From Linum tenue (taxonomy: Eukaryota; Streptophyta; Magnoliopsida; Malpighiales; Linaceae): DNA of 64,000 bases. The stretch lies in assembly GCA_946122785.1 (NCBI GenBank), contig CAMGYJ010000005.1, positions 81,896,547 through 81,960,546 of the forward strand. The letters are read 5' to 3'. Below are positions 35,917 to 47,277 of the stretch, one piece after another. A model generated the notes under the pieces. It was not told the origin of the DNA, did not search any database, and was given only the letters and a program-made list of their open reading frames with translations. Position 1 is the stretch's first letter. Every line of letters starts with the position of its first letter. The position numbers and the translations under genes are program-made.

Positions 35917-36260
35917 GATTCCGCAGGATTTCACCAGGTCTTTCTTGCTACCTAATCATCCAGAGAGAAAATCAACATAAGTCCCAGTTAACAATCACAA
36001 AATCAATAATATAGGTGTTCATGTGACGAGGAATATGGGAGTAACTGAGAACTCACTGGCAGAAGAGGATTAACGGCGGTGGAATAAGGGGAGAAGGATA
36101 GAGGAAAAGGGGCCGCTAGGGTTTAGCAGAATGAGAAGGGAGCGGGGGTGAGTAGAGTATAAATGGGCGAGAGGTGGTGGCTGGCTGCTAGCTCTCTACT
36201 CTCTACAGTAGTGAACTAGGGTTATGGGTTTTTATCTCTCGGCATTACGGCAACGTTTGC

Positions 36261-36269
36261 CTTATATAG
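36261..36269 (-). promoter_or_regulatory. EBP1 TATA box
   Basis: Minus strand TCTATATAAG. A start site about 30 bp downstream (around 36230) would leave a 5' leader of about 310 bases, and the CAG|TGAGTT-like and CTACCTA sites between 35950 and 36060 allow a leader intron. Confidence 0.55.
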
Positions 36270-36439
36270 ATGATTCGGTCATTTTCGCGTTTTGCCAAGA
36301 GTGTCCTCGAGCTCGTTTACATTTATTTTTATGGGTAAATACAATATAATAAGGGGATTGTTAGGAAAAAAATCCAAAACTACCGCTATAAAAAAAATAC
36401 AAAAATATCACATATACTCAACAATTTTCAAAAATACCA

Positions 36440-36745
36440 TCCTTCCACACAAAACGCGCCTCTAAGGCGCGGTTATAAATCAAAACGCGTTTTGAAGGCG
36501 CGGTTTGACTCTTCCTGTCTGTCAAACCGCGTTGCCACGTGGCGGCTCATGCGATCGTGTGATGGGGAAGCGATCTGACGGCCAAACCGCGCCCCAGGTC
36601 ATCGATCCGCTTCGCTCAGTCAAACCGTTCCCCCGAGGGGCGGTTTGACTATTGGGGTTCGTAAACCGCGCGCTGGAGGCGCGATTTTAGGTGGGGTAAA
36701 AAGACAAAACCGCCCCTCCAGCACGCGGTTTCATCCCTATATAAA
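36440..36745. repeat. Left subterminal GC-rich hairpin array of the PMD-MULE
   Basis: Several short inverted pairs built on AAACCGC(G)CC...GG(C)GCGGTTT with loops of 4-20 bases, for example AACGCGCC-TCTAA-GGCGCGGTT near 36457 and GTCAAACCG...CGGTTTGAC near 36620. Promoter region of the PMD gene begins just after it. Confidence 0.7.
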
Positions 36746-36957
36746 CCCCTTCCCCCCCCCCCCCCCATTTCAACCACACCAAACTTCATTCCCCCTCTCT
36801 CTCTCTCTCTAACTCCTCACTCTACCCACCCCCTCCCCACCCAAAAACTTTAGAATTAGTTGTTTTGTTGTTTGCAGCTAAGTTCGATCTGCCTTCAAAA
36901 AACTTTTTCTTTGGTTTTCACTAAAAACCGTCGAATCTCTGTCCGGATTCTGAAAAA

Positions 36958-39900
36958 ATGGTCGATTTTATCCAAGAAGAGGGTATTTACTATGATGATT
37001 ATCAAGCGGTACGTACTCATTTTACCCAATTGTTGTTGTTGTTATAATGATTTATTTGATTTATATACTAATTGATTTATGTTGTTGTTATGCTATCGTA
37101 GGTTGGGCCGGATGTTGATATATACAATCAACGATATTATGTTGATCAAGTACCGATTGATCCGACTATTTTATACGATCAAGCCAATCATCGTTCAAAA
37201 GACGTTTGGAACGATCACAAGGTACATATTATTTATCATCACTTGTAATTTGTATTTTGTTAAAGTAATTTATTTGTTTGTTTAATAATTTACTTAATTG
37301 TTAATCGTTTTGATTATTTTCAATAATTTAAATCAATGCAATACAACACTTATTTAGACTCTTTATAAAGAAATGCATGTCTAAGGAAATGGGGACTTAA
37401 GTGATCATCATGATCCCCCCATGACTTGGGAAAATCGGGTTCTAAGCGATCCTCGGATCCCCCCTTTTTCTGTCAAAAAGACTATGTTTCTAAGGAGATG
37501 TATACCTCTCCTAAGAGTCTTATGAGTGTACTTGTATTGCTTTAAATTATTGAAAACAATCAATACGATTAACAAAATAATATATTTGATTTTATGTGTA
37601 TGTGTACAAAAAATAATTGTACTTCAATTTCGAAAATTATTTTAGTTATGTTAAAATTAATGTTTATTAGATAATGTATATTTCTCTAAAACAACCTTGA
37701 TTTAATTAATATTGCATCTTATAATATATTTATATATGTATAAATCATCAACTTATAGTGAAAGTTAAATTCTTCTCTAGGATGCATACCATATAGTCCG
37801 CTATAGGGGCACGACGAATGTGCTTGAATGGAACGACGTCATCTTGCCCTTTCTAAAAAGGGCAAGATTGGATTCGATTAGGCACTTTAATGGAATCAAG
37901 ATCGACCGCCAACTCATCACATCATTGGTAGAGAGATGGCGAAAGGAGACACACTGCTTCAATTTTCGTGAAGGCGAGTGCACCATCACACTTAAGGACA
38001 TCGCCATCCTAACCGATTTGCCCATCGATGGTGATGTTATTTGTGTGGACTCTACGCCACCACCTAAAGTTGTTGCCAATATGAGTGGTTGGCAGCATTT
38101 TATATGGACGGTCACTGGGTTGTGTCCGCCAGAAAAGGGAGATCACGATGCGGATGGTCATCCACCATTGTCCAAGGGCCAAGTATCCATCACGTGGTTG
38201 ACAGCGGAGATCAGGCGTAAGCACAACCCTGAGTTCGGAGGCATTCCCCTCACGGAGGAAAGTTCGGAGCGTGATAAAGACATTTATGCACGTATCTACA
38301 TCCTCGGCATGATCGGAGGAGTTTTCTTCCCCAAGAAATCCAACAATTTAATCAGCAATTCATGGTTGAAGATCATACTTAGGGGTTGGGATGATATGGG
38401 AAACTTGAGCTGGGCATCTGCTTGCCTAGCTCATCTCTACCGCTCCTCTGTAATGCTAGTGCGAGAGCGGTGAAGGAGATTGATGGGGCCATGTTCATCG
38501 TCCAATTTTGGGCTTGGGAGCATTTGCCATGGATTGCGCCGAAGGTAGACCCCGACAAGGAATGGGGGCCCGACCATCCCCTACGACATGAAGCTTATGG
38601 TTGTAGGTAAATATTTTCTATCCCACTCATAGTTCTCACATTTTTTTACTAATTGGGTATTTTATAAAAACCCAGCTATTATGTATTAACATCATGTACT
38701 TTTTGGATTGAATAGGTGGCTTGGTGAAAAAACATGCGACAACCTAGGAGCGCATAAGTTGGAGGAGTATCGTAGGAGGCTTGATCGCCTTTGGGAAGCA
38801 GAGGTGACCATCATAATACACTATTACTTCCTACTTTTTTTTCAACTTATATTATTATATTTCTTAATGGTCCATTTTTTCTGCACCTTCGTAGCTTAAG
38901 TTCGATCTGTATCTAGAACGCATTGTCGCGCATCACGTCCACAAGTTCCCGTTGCATCCCGGTCAATGGTGCACCCCAGTTCCACTAATCTGCCACCATA
39001 TAGTGGAGTGGCACTTGCCAGATCGATGTCTACGACAATTCAGACGTGAGCAATGCCTACCATTGGAAGTCCCGGAGAGTCAGAGGGGGTACCACGGGAA
39101 AGATGGTCGACAAGGAGCTACTAATTGGCCGGAGGAGTATGTAGATCGCTCTGTGGAACGTTAGGCAAGATCAGGATATTGTGACGGGATCTCATGTGGG
39201 GCGGATGGGCTACCATGACCCATACATGGAAACATACCAAAGACAATATGTTCGTTACATGACCCCCGAAGGTGCGGCGGATGGAGCTTTGGTAAGTAAT
39301 TCATTTTTTATTTATTTAGGCATGCGGTGCATTACTTTTTAAATGGCTCACGTTGTTATTTTCTTCGATTTAAGTTGATGGCATCGAGCGTATACACGAC
39401 CTAGCTCGTATTGCAGATCATTCGGCTGCGGGTCAAGAAGTGGGGCTCATTCGTAGGATAGCGAACAGTCTCCTTGGCTGTATGAGAGAGCGCGGACATG
39501 ACCATCACAGATACCCGCCAGTTCCCCCAGTGAGACCGCCATCGATGACGGAGGATGTCCCCCACGTGCCTCCGCCGGTCCATAGAAGGCCAAACAAAGC
39601 TACAAGGGATCGACCTCACGTGCCGGAGATCAAGCCGATTGAGGCGTGGAAGGTGCCTACTCCATTGGAGGTGTGCAGCGGTGCAGGGTCGAGTACTCAG
39701 TATGATCCCCGGTCGAGTTTTCACTACGATCCCCGACCAAGTGCTTTCTACGACCCCAGTACTCAACATGATCCTCGCCCCAGTTTCCACTACGATCCCA
39801 CACCCCGGAAGCCAGTATGATCCCTGGTCGAGTTTCCAATACAATCTCCGGCCCAGTTTCCAGTATGATCCCCGGCCAAGTACATTTCATGACGCCACAT

Positions 39901-40187
39901 CCTCAGCTACTTGGGCCGATGGTTCATACTCAAGTCCCCACCAAGACTTCTCACCTTTGCATCGACCACAACAACAATGGCAGTCCACTCCCCACCGTAT
40001 GAGCGTGGATAGTCCTCTACCGCACACGGAGGGGCCACCTACCACGGCACCGAGGCGGCATAGCACGGACCAACTCCCTTCTACGGCGAATAGGAATCTG
40101 CCACCCGTTCCACCCTCAGCTACACCCGGTGGACCAGTCGCCCATCGCACAAGGAAACAGAGGGCAAATCGTCGACATAATGCATGA
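36958..40187 (+). pseudogene. Plant mobile domain (PMD, MAIN/MAIL1-like) gene of the MULE
   Basis: Six exons by GT-AG sites: 36958-37008, 37102-37221, 37781-38606, 38716-38803, 38901-39291 and 39375-40187. Exons 3-5 encode the PMD (aminotransferase-like, PF10536) core: LEWNDVILPFLKRARL, ITLKDIAILTDLPIDG, FIVQFWAWEHLPWIAP and a WHLPDR segment. Exon 6 encodes a Pro-rich tail with about six copies of a YDPRPSFH-type repeat and a basic end. PMD proteins such as MAIN and MAIL1 act in transposon silencing, and related copies ride on transposons. One-base shifts near 38446, 39160 and 39800 break this copy. The role for the element is not known to me. Confidence 0.85.
37330..37539 (+). repeat. Segment shared by introns of both MULE genes, copy 1 (PMD intron 2)
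   Basis: A 210-bp stretch with TTATTTAGACTCTTTATAAAG, ATCGGGTTCTAAGCGATCC, TTTTTCTGTCAAA and GAGATGTATACCTCTCC. It recurs inverted at 41372-41580, inside the transposase intron; relative to each gene it is in the same sense. Confidence 0.9.
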
Positions 40188-40442
40188 GTGTGACAAGTTG
40201 TGTTTATTTCAAGTTATGTTTTGTTTAAATTAAGTTGAACAATTTGTTTTTAGTTGAAGTTATTTTTTACTTCATCATGTAGCGTGTTTGTGTTCGTGAT
40301 GTGTTTTATTCAAAAAGATGGAACATTGCATCGAAGTTTGTTAATTGTGCAAATCTCCAATTTCATTTAAGCACACAAAATATAAGTAGAGAGTAACCAT
40401 TGAAATTAATACACCCAGATGGAACAAATGCATGAAATTAAT

Positions 40443-43400
40443 CTATGCGCCATTATCCGGGTTCACCACATCGGGCCCTGGATTTTGAGGACCAATTGGT
40501 CCAGGACATTTTCGTTTATCATGCCCGGGTACTTTGCATATGGAACACCGCCTTGGCCCTCGCGGTGGTCTTCCACTTTGATCCATCTCATTTGGAATCA
40601 TTTTTACCCGGGGGCACCCTGTTTCCCGCCTAAGACCGATTGTTGGAATGATGACCATACCCTCATAAACTGGCCAGTAAGCTTCATCCGGCAATGCACG
40701 GAAAACTAGTACGATAACTGCTCTTTTGTGAGTCGATGTTGAAGAACGGACTGACGAAATGACGAGGGTCTTTGCTCCTGTGCTTTATTACAGCCATTGC
40801 ATGGGAACATGGTATACCTCTACTCTGATACTTTTTACAAGAGCACTCCCCCTTTTTAGTCCTAAAGTTAACGGTGACTTCATGGCGATGACCCCCACGT
40901 CTCCCATCCTCCCAGTGCCCAGTCTCGACCGAATACTCACCAGCATTTCGGTTCATAACAGTGACTTTGTGACGAGAGCTCTTCCGATTATCTTTTTCCA
41001 TTATTTTTGTGGCATGATCGGAATGTACCTTACCCTGTGCCTCCCTCTTCTCACACCAGTGGAGACGGTTGACGGACCATCCGTTTGTTTTCCAGAATGT
41101 CATCTTAACAATTGCAGAGATGGGGAGTACATGACATTCCCTGTAGACGTTGTTGATACTCTCGCTTGAGTTCGTTGTGGCAATACCCCATCTGGTACCT
41201 CCGTCCTTATGAAACTTCCACATTGCAAGGTCATGTTGATCAAGCCACTGCGCACCTTCAGGGCATAGCTGACGGATATTCTGCATCTTCTCTTTAAATT
41301 TCTTCTCTTGATAAGCGACAGCTGATGAATATCAAACAAAAACGTAAGGGAATCAAGACCGACCTTACCCTCAATACAAGTACGCTCGTAAGACTCTTAG
41401 GAGAGGTATACATCTCCTTAGAAACACAGCCTGTTTGACAGAAAAAGGGGGATCCGAGGATCGCTTAGAACCCGATTTTCCCAGGAAATGGGAGGATCAT
41501 GATGATCGCTTAAAACCCCATTTCCTTAGGCATGCATTACTTTATAAAGAGTCTAAATAACTGTTGTATTGTATTGATTTAGTCCTCGTTTATCCAGTTG
41601 ACAAAATATATATAACAATTAATTAGAACGCTTACCGATCCACCATAGACTATCAACAAGCTTCTTTCGCTTGAAATGATGGTTCTAGTTGCTCTTGAAA
41701 TGCCGTATGCACCATCTCTGTGACCAGTTCCAGGCTGGATCCAAGCCTAAGATAGTAGCCTGTATACCGGCGTGGCGATCTGAGATGATAGTCAGGTTCG
41801 TCCGCCTGGTGACATGGAGTTGAATTTGTCTGAAGAACCATCCATAGTTATCGGTATTCTCTCCCTCCATAATGGCAATGGCTAATGGATATACTGCTCT
41901 ATTTGCATCTGCTCCGCTGGCGATCAGTAGAGTACCCTTGTACTTGCCAGTAAGGAATGTTCCATCAACTTGAATCACAGGAACACAGTATGGAAAACCA
42001 TCAATACATGGCTTGAATGCCCAGAAAAGACGCTTGAAATGGCGCTTGTTACCAGGCATCGGCGGTTGAATTTCTTCATCTTGGTAGCGAGGCGAGAAAA
42101 TGGTGCCAGGGTTAGACACCTCCAACGCCAAAATCAATTTGGGAAGGAATGCATATGAATCTTCCCAGTCACCAAACACGGTGGTCATTGCTTTCTGTTT
42201 CCCATGCCACGCTTTCTTGTAGTTAATGATATAACCATAACGACTAGAAATGTCGGCGATGATGGTTTTCACCTTCAGGTCGGGCCGCTCCTCAATTATA
42301 TATTTGATAGCCGCGGCAACCACCCTTGATTTCAACTGTCGATGGCCTTGGGATGTTATTGATGACACACATTCGTGTGTGTTCACCGCACGGGATATGA
42401 CCCAATGGCTGACTCTCTTACTCTTGATGGCCCGGACCCTAGCTTTGCATCCCTCATTTTGATTTTTGCATCGAACCATCAGCCTCTTTGTGTCGGAATG
42501 GGTTGTTTGCCGTTCAAAACTCCGAGTCATTGCTTCGGTGGCAATAGCGTGACGGACCTCATTCTTCGTTGCAAATTGTTGGCCCTTCGTAAAGCCAGTG
42601 AGTGGACCCCATACTGGCACCTCTGGCGGGTCCATGTCGGCATCGACATACCAATCTTCATTTTGAATGTGATTGTAGTACGGGATAAGTACACAGTCGC
42701 GAGGTACCTCATCACCGTCTGCATCTGAATCTGGACCGGAATCATCAGCACCTTCCAGAGGATCGAAGCTGTCTGCACTAACATCGCCTTCCTCTTTTTC
42801 AACCTCAGGGTCACTAACTGGACTTGGATTGACCTCTCCTTCCATCTGATTATCATTATGAAAGGCACCTTCACCTTCACCGGCTCCATAATGGTAGTTG
42901 TGGTAACTAACACCGTTTTGGTAGAAGTTGTACTCGGGTGGAAACTGGTAGCCTGCTTGTTGGTTATAATCCGCCTGTTGAGCTTCTTCTTCATATGAAG
43001 GGAAGGATTGATGATGACCTCCAGTTCCATCATGATACTCCTGCCTCCAGCTCGAGTCTTGGTACTCCTGGTGGGGATGATCTTCGCATAATAAACTCCC
43101 ACCATGGATACCAGATGTTTGGCCATCTCCAGAATGACCTACACCGCCTTCGACGGCCTCGGTGTAAACGAACATCTCCGCTTGCTTAATTTTATTGGTG
43201 GTCAAAAATTGGACCATGGCATCAACGTCCTCCTGAGTGGTAAGGAGGAATTCCTCATTCCACAGCGACCCGTCATGTCTGTTTGGATATCGATACACCA
43301 TTTGATCAACTCTTCTAGTTCCATCCATGCAGGTAATTTGAGTGCACATTTGATGGAGCTCTTCAAGCATCGGTCTTGTACGGACCTTCATTTTATAAAA

Positions 43401-43487
43401 ATTGCCACCGACGTAACTTACACCCTTTTCGGTCTCTTCCTTGTAACCATTCCACCGCAACCCAAGCGCGAACCTTTGGAATGCCAT
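40443..43487 (-). pseudogene. MULE (mudrA-type) transposase
   Basis: Start at ATG 43487 (MAFQRF). Two exons: 41636-43487 and 40443-41331, with one intron. The N-terminal half has an acidic, low-complexity region and then the Mutator DNA-binding region (TKNEVRHAIATEAM, CxxxNEGCKARVRA). The MULE catalytic core follows with IQVDGTFLTGKYKG (first Asp) and ISDRHAGIQATI (second Asp); the Glu region lies near the intron. Exon 2 has the SWIM zinc finger CSCKKYQSRGIPCSH and, in another frame, the CCHC knuckle CSICKVPGHDKRKC. It cuts and moves the element from its inverted repeats. A TAG after RHFKSN (about 41686) and a shift near 40690 inactivate it. Confidence 0.9.
41372..41580 (-). repeat. Segment shared by introns of both MULE genes, copy 2 (transposase intron)
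   Basis: Inverted counterpart of 37330-37539 with about 85-90% identity by eye; lies wholly within the intron 41332-41635. Confidence 0.9.
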
Positions 43488-43689
43488 CTGCAATAAAACT
43501 GTAATTAAGTTACTAACATAAAATCACAAAGGACAATGAAAAGTAATACAAAACAAACTTACGAATTAACGTTAATCGCAAAAACTAAATAATTTAAAGG
43601 TGCACAACTGAAATTTGAAGAAGGAGGAGGAGTGTGAAGAATTTGAGTTCTCTGAAGCAGCCTTTTATAGGCGAATTTTGCAGTACAAA

Positions 43690-44070
43690 CCGCCGGGGGG
43701 GGGGGGCGGTTTTAGGTCTACCATGCAGCCCCACCCCCTGCATGCCGACATGTTTGATGTCGGGTGACCAGACACAAACCGCGCCTTGGGGAAGCGGTTT
43801 AGTTTGCACAAACTGCCATTGGGGGCGCGGTTTATGTCTGCACATGATAAACCGCCGCCTGGTGGTGCAGTTTATCAAGGCGACATTTAAACGCTTGCTC
43901 ACGAAGCGTTTTGTGGTAGGGTTAATATATAAACCGCGCCTTCGAGGAGCGGTTTTACCTAAAATTAAAAACCCCATGTTGACAAGGCGGTTATGATGTA
44001 AACCGCTGCCTGGTAGTGGCGCGGTTTATATATTAACCGCCTATTAGAGGCGCGGTTTTTGAAAAAGGGT
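43690..44070. repeat. Right subterminal GC-rich hairpin array of the PMD-MULE
   Basis: At least seven imperfect hairpins on the AAACCGC(G)CC / GGCGCGGTTT theme, for example AAACCGCGCCTT...AAGCGGTTT near 43776 and AACCGCC-TATTAGA-GGCGCGGTT near 44034, plus a G homopolymer near 43695. Mirrors the left array. Confidence 0.7.
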
Positions 44071-44146
44071 GGTATTTTTGGAAATTGTTGGGAATGGGTG
44101 GTATTTTTGTAATTTTTTTAAACAGTGGTAGTTTTGGATTTTTTCC

Positions 44147-44321
44147 GGGATTGCTATTCGTCGCTCTAAAAATCCTTATTCTTCGCCCTAAATATATTAA
44201 ATTTACTTTCATGTCCTATGTTATAATTATCGCCCTAATTTAAAAAATCAAAATTAGGCCATACCCAGTCTTTCTCTTTGCTGTTCGCCTGTACGTGGGC
44301 ACCGGGCCATGCCGCCCACGG
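44147..44321. other. Short flank right of the PMD-MULE
   Basis: Target duplication then AT-rich bases; nothing else visible. Confidence 0.5.
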
Positions 44322-44990
44322 GCTAGCACGGCACGAGCACGGACAGGAAATAAATGGGCCAGCCCGGCACGAGCACGAATAATTTATGGGCCGTGCCGGG
44401 CCTGAACTTCATGGGCACGAGCACGGGCACGACACGGTATATAAGTGGGATGTGTCGGGCCTCATATTTTCGAGACTTTATTGTGTCTAAGAACGGACAT
44501 GACACGAAAATAATATTTATTTGATAGAAAATAAATATAAAAAGAATTATAGGTTCAAATATTACAAAATACAAGTAGGAAAAGAATTATTTGTTGATGT
44601 TAGAAGTGTCATAAAGATATATACGTAATTACTATCATAAGTAAAAATGGACAAAGAATTAAACAAAGCCAAATCACACTTGCTATACTTCCAATTTTCT
44701 TTTCCCCTTATTTGTTACTTTTCTCAAACATTATCGGTTAATACTATCTTTCTCCGTCCAATTTTCACATTCTTTTTCATTCTCTCTTTTGTTTTCTTCA
44801 TTTTAATTAAATACGAATACGAGCATGGCACGAGCACGAATAGGCATGGCACGATTCGAACAGTGCCCGGGCCTGGGCCGGGGCCTAGTAAAGTTAACAA
44901 ATGGGCTTGCATGGCACGACACGAAAACTGACGGGTCGTGCCAAGCACGACACGAAATAAATGGGCCTGAAGCGTGCTCGTGCCGTGCCA
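44322..44990. mobile_element. Foldback-like element rich in GGCACGAGCACG repeats
   Basis: The ends are inverted copies (left AGCACGGCACGAGCACG, right CGTGCTCGTGCCGTGCC), and each side carries several further GGCACGAGCACG / GGGCC units, so the DNA can fold back on itself. The middle is AT-rich and non-coding. No target duplication could be fixed. Such repeats are common in plant hAT-type MITEs, but the class is uncertain. Confidence 0.5.
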
Positions 44991-45039
44991 GATGGAGTTT
45001 TAGGTTGGGCGGGTTAATAAGAGGGTCGAGTCATGGGTT

Positions 45040-45284
45040 GGGGGAATCTGACGGGCAAAATTGACTTGGCGCGTGGGGTTTAATGACGTGGCAGATTAAA
45101 ATTGGATGAATCAACATTTCTGATTGCTACGTCAGCAAATCACAAACAATGTTAGTGGAGACTAACGGAGAGTGACCAATCGTGAAATGTTAATAATTTT
45201 CAGTGACCACGAATGGAATAAAATTCTTTTAGTGACAAAACGTGAATATTTTATACTTTTAGTGATTAACCTTGCAATTTACCC
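45040..45284 (-). repeat. Solo MULE terminal repeat related to those at 28236 and 30519
   Basis: Contains TTAATGACGTGGCAGATT, a GAGACTAACGGAGAGTGACC block, three GTGA(C/T)-type blocks and ends ACCTTGCAATTTACCCC, in the same order as the right ends of the other MULEs but more diverged. No left partner is found, so the element is truncated, perhaps by the foldback element. Confidence 0.65.
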
Positions 45285-45375
45285 CAATATAATAGTCAAA
45301 CCTTTCATTTTAAACAAAATAATAGTCAAATCTTTCGAAAAGCAAAATAATAGCCAAACCGTTAACTTTCCATCC

Positions 45376-46090
45376 AGTTGTCTTCAACAAAATACTCTCT
45401 CGATTTGGCATCCCAAATTCTATCATCACTAACTGTGGCAATCAATTTGATTGCACTGCCTTCTCCGACTTCTAGCGAGGTTACAACATCCAACTGAAGC
45501 TTTCATCGGTGGCATACCCAGAAGCGAATGGGCAGGCGGAGGCGACAAACAAACTCATGCTCCAGGGACTAAAGAAGCGCCTCCAAGTGCAAAAAGTAAA
45601 TTAGGTAGATGAGCTCCCTCATGTCCTCTGGGCGCTACGCACCATGCCAAAAAATTCCACAGGAGAGACCCCCTTCGCCCTAACTTTTGGTGTAGAAGCA
45701 GTGCTACCCACACTGCGTATCTGAGAGTTGAACAAAGAAACCAACAATGGTGCCCTAGCTCATGAATTGAACATGCTAGATGAGAGAAGGATCCATGCGC
45801 TATGAAGGGTGGTTGAAGACAAGGAGCAATTCGGCAAGTACTATAATGCAAAGCTGAAGCCTCACCAGTCACCACATTGAAGAAGGAGACTTGGTTCTAT
45901 GAAAAGTGTTCCGCCACAACCCAAGTCACGATAAGCTAGCAGCTAAGTGTGAGGGACCCTTCATCATCAGATAGGTCATAGGGCCAAGTACCTTCAAACT
46001 CGCCACCATGGAAGCAAAGCCCGTAAGCAAAACCTGGAATGCAAAGCACTTGAGGAAATACATGTGCAAGTCAGGATCGAAAGATTACTG
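45376..46090 (+). pseudogene. Ty3/gypsy integrase fragment (Tat/Ogre type)
   Basis: The plus strand reads FGIPNSIITNCGNQFD, YPEANGQAEATNKLMLQGL with the third catalytic residue region, [20 protein letters not shown] and TFGVEAVLP, all hallmark phrases of Tat/Ogre-type integrase, then the KLKPHQ and CEGPFII C-terminal part. Four or more in-frame stops and one frame change show that it is old. The N-terminal half of integrase and all upstream domains are missing. Confidence 0.8.
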
Positions 46091-46384
46091 ATCGGTACTA
46101 GGTGACAACATTTTGTAGCGACGACGACGAGGCATGCTCACGAAGAGGCATAACCCGACAACAGCTTAGCAGGATCTTTTCAAGCAACCAGGAGAAGTAT
46201 TGTTCAACTTTCTCCTTTTTTCCTTTCCTTTCATCCTTTTCATGTAAGGTATTTTTGGGGGAGGAGGCATGCTTTTGAAAAGGCATGACCCGAGGACATC
46301 CCAATGTAACTCTCTACTTACATATGAGAAATGGAAATGAACTTATCGTGGAAGTAACCATAATATAGCGTATGTGTGTCTGTT

Positions 46385-46945
46385 TAAACGGAAGGGGTTA
46401 CACTAACCCGCTTCCTCCGTTGAGGAGAAGCTTAGCACGTTACCCCCTTTTCAAGGATGCAGGTGCAACATTTTGGAGAGCGACACCGACAGTTTAGGAT
46501 ATTCATCCTAACCGAACCCTACCCGCAAGAAGCGGAGGAGCCTTAGTGATTGCACACGACTATAGAGCCAGGTGTCGGGCGCCCATCTTATGGGTCCCCA
46601 TGAGAGGCGATACCCCCACAGTATCCCTCAAAACATTCCTACCTAGACAGAAGGAGTCACCCTAACTCGCTTCCTCCATCGAGGAGAAGCCTCAGCACGT
46701 TACCCCATTTTGAGGGATGCGGGCGTAATGACGTAGGAACCAACACCAATGGTTTAAGATACTCGTCCTAACCAACCTTTAATCGCGATAAGCGAAGGTG
46801 CCTTAGGGCTTACACTGGGTTTCATAACCAAGTGTCAAGCTCCCATCCTACGGGTCCCCATAAGAATCGCCTCCCCCTATAGTATCCCTCAGAACGTTCA
46901 TGCTTAGACAGGAGGAGTCTCGACTTGCTTCCTTCGTCAAGAAAA
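46385..46945 (+). repeat. ~256-bp tandem repeat in the gypsy 3' region
   Basis: Two full units and the start of a third: each has an AA/GGAGT(T/C)AC.CTAAC.CGCTTCCTCC head, CAGCACGTTACCCC, a TCGTCCTAACC middle, a GGGTCCCCAT block and a CAGTATCCCTCA end. Non-coding on both strands. Confidence 0.75.
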
Positions 46946-47277
46946 AGCCCTACTTTGTGCAAGACCGCGAAAAGCAGCACCCATTGAAAGAGTACATGCG
47001 CAGTGCATAAAAGAAGTCACAACTACTAGGAGAACATATGTTCCCTAGTACGAAGGAAAAGCAAGGAAGAAATGCATAAGAAGCATAAAAGCAATATCTA
47101 GAAACCTAACGTCTCCAAAGTGCGGATACAGGCAAAGGGTGGAATGAGCAAAAGGTGCGTCTGAAGACACAACACGCCTACACAACTAATCTACCAACAT
47201 AATTAATTCGACAAACTACGTTCAGCAAATAAATAAAAGAAAGATCGAGGGGCGCTAAGCTGCGGCCCAAATCTATT

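Larger units (their letters stand above)
36364..44146. mobile_element. MULE carrying a mudrA-type transposase and a plant mobile domain gene
   Basis: Terminal inverted repeats begin GGAAAAAAATCCAAAACTAC (left) and GGAAAAAATCCAAAACTACC (right, complement). A 10-bp target duplication with one mismatch, GGGATTGTTA at 36354-36363 and GGGATTGCTA at 44147-44156, frames a 7783-bp element. Inside, a spliced PMD gene runs rightwards (36958-40187) and a spliced transposase gene runs leftwards (43487-40443); they converge. GC-rich hairpins lie near both ends. Both genes have frameshifts or stops, so this copy is probably no longer autonomous. Confidence 0.9.

Noticed and set aside
39401..40150. Minus-strand frames of 77-147 codons
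   Set aside because: Complement of the repeat-rich PMD exon 6; no motif.
44322..44990. Target duplication and class of the GGCACGAGCACG element
   Set aside because: Borders cannot be fixed because the repeat unit itself is reiterated.
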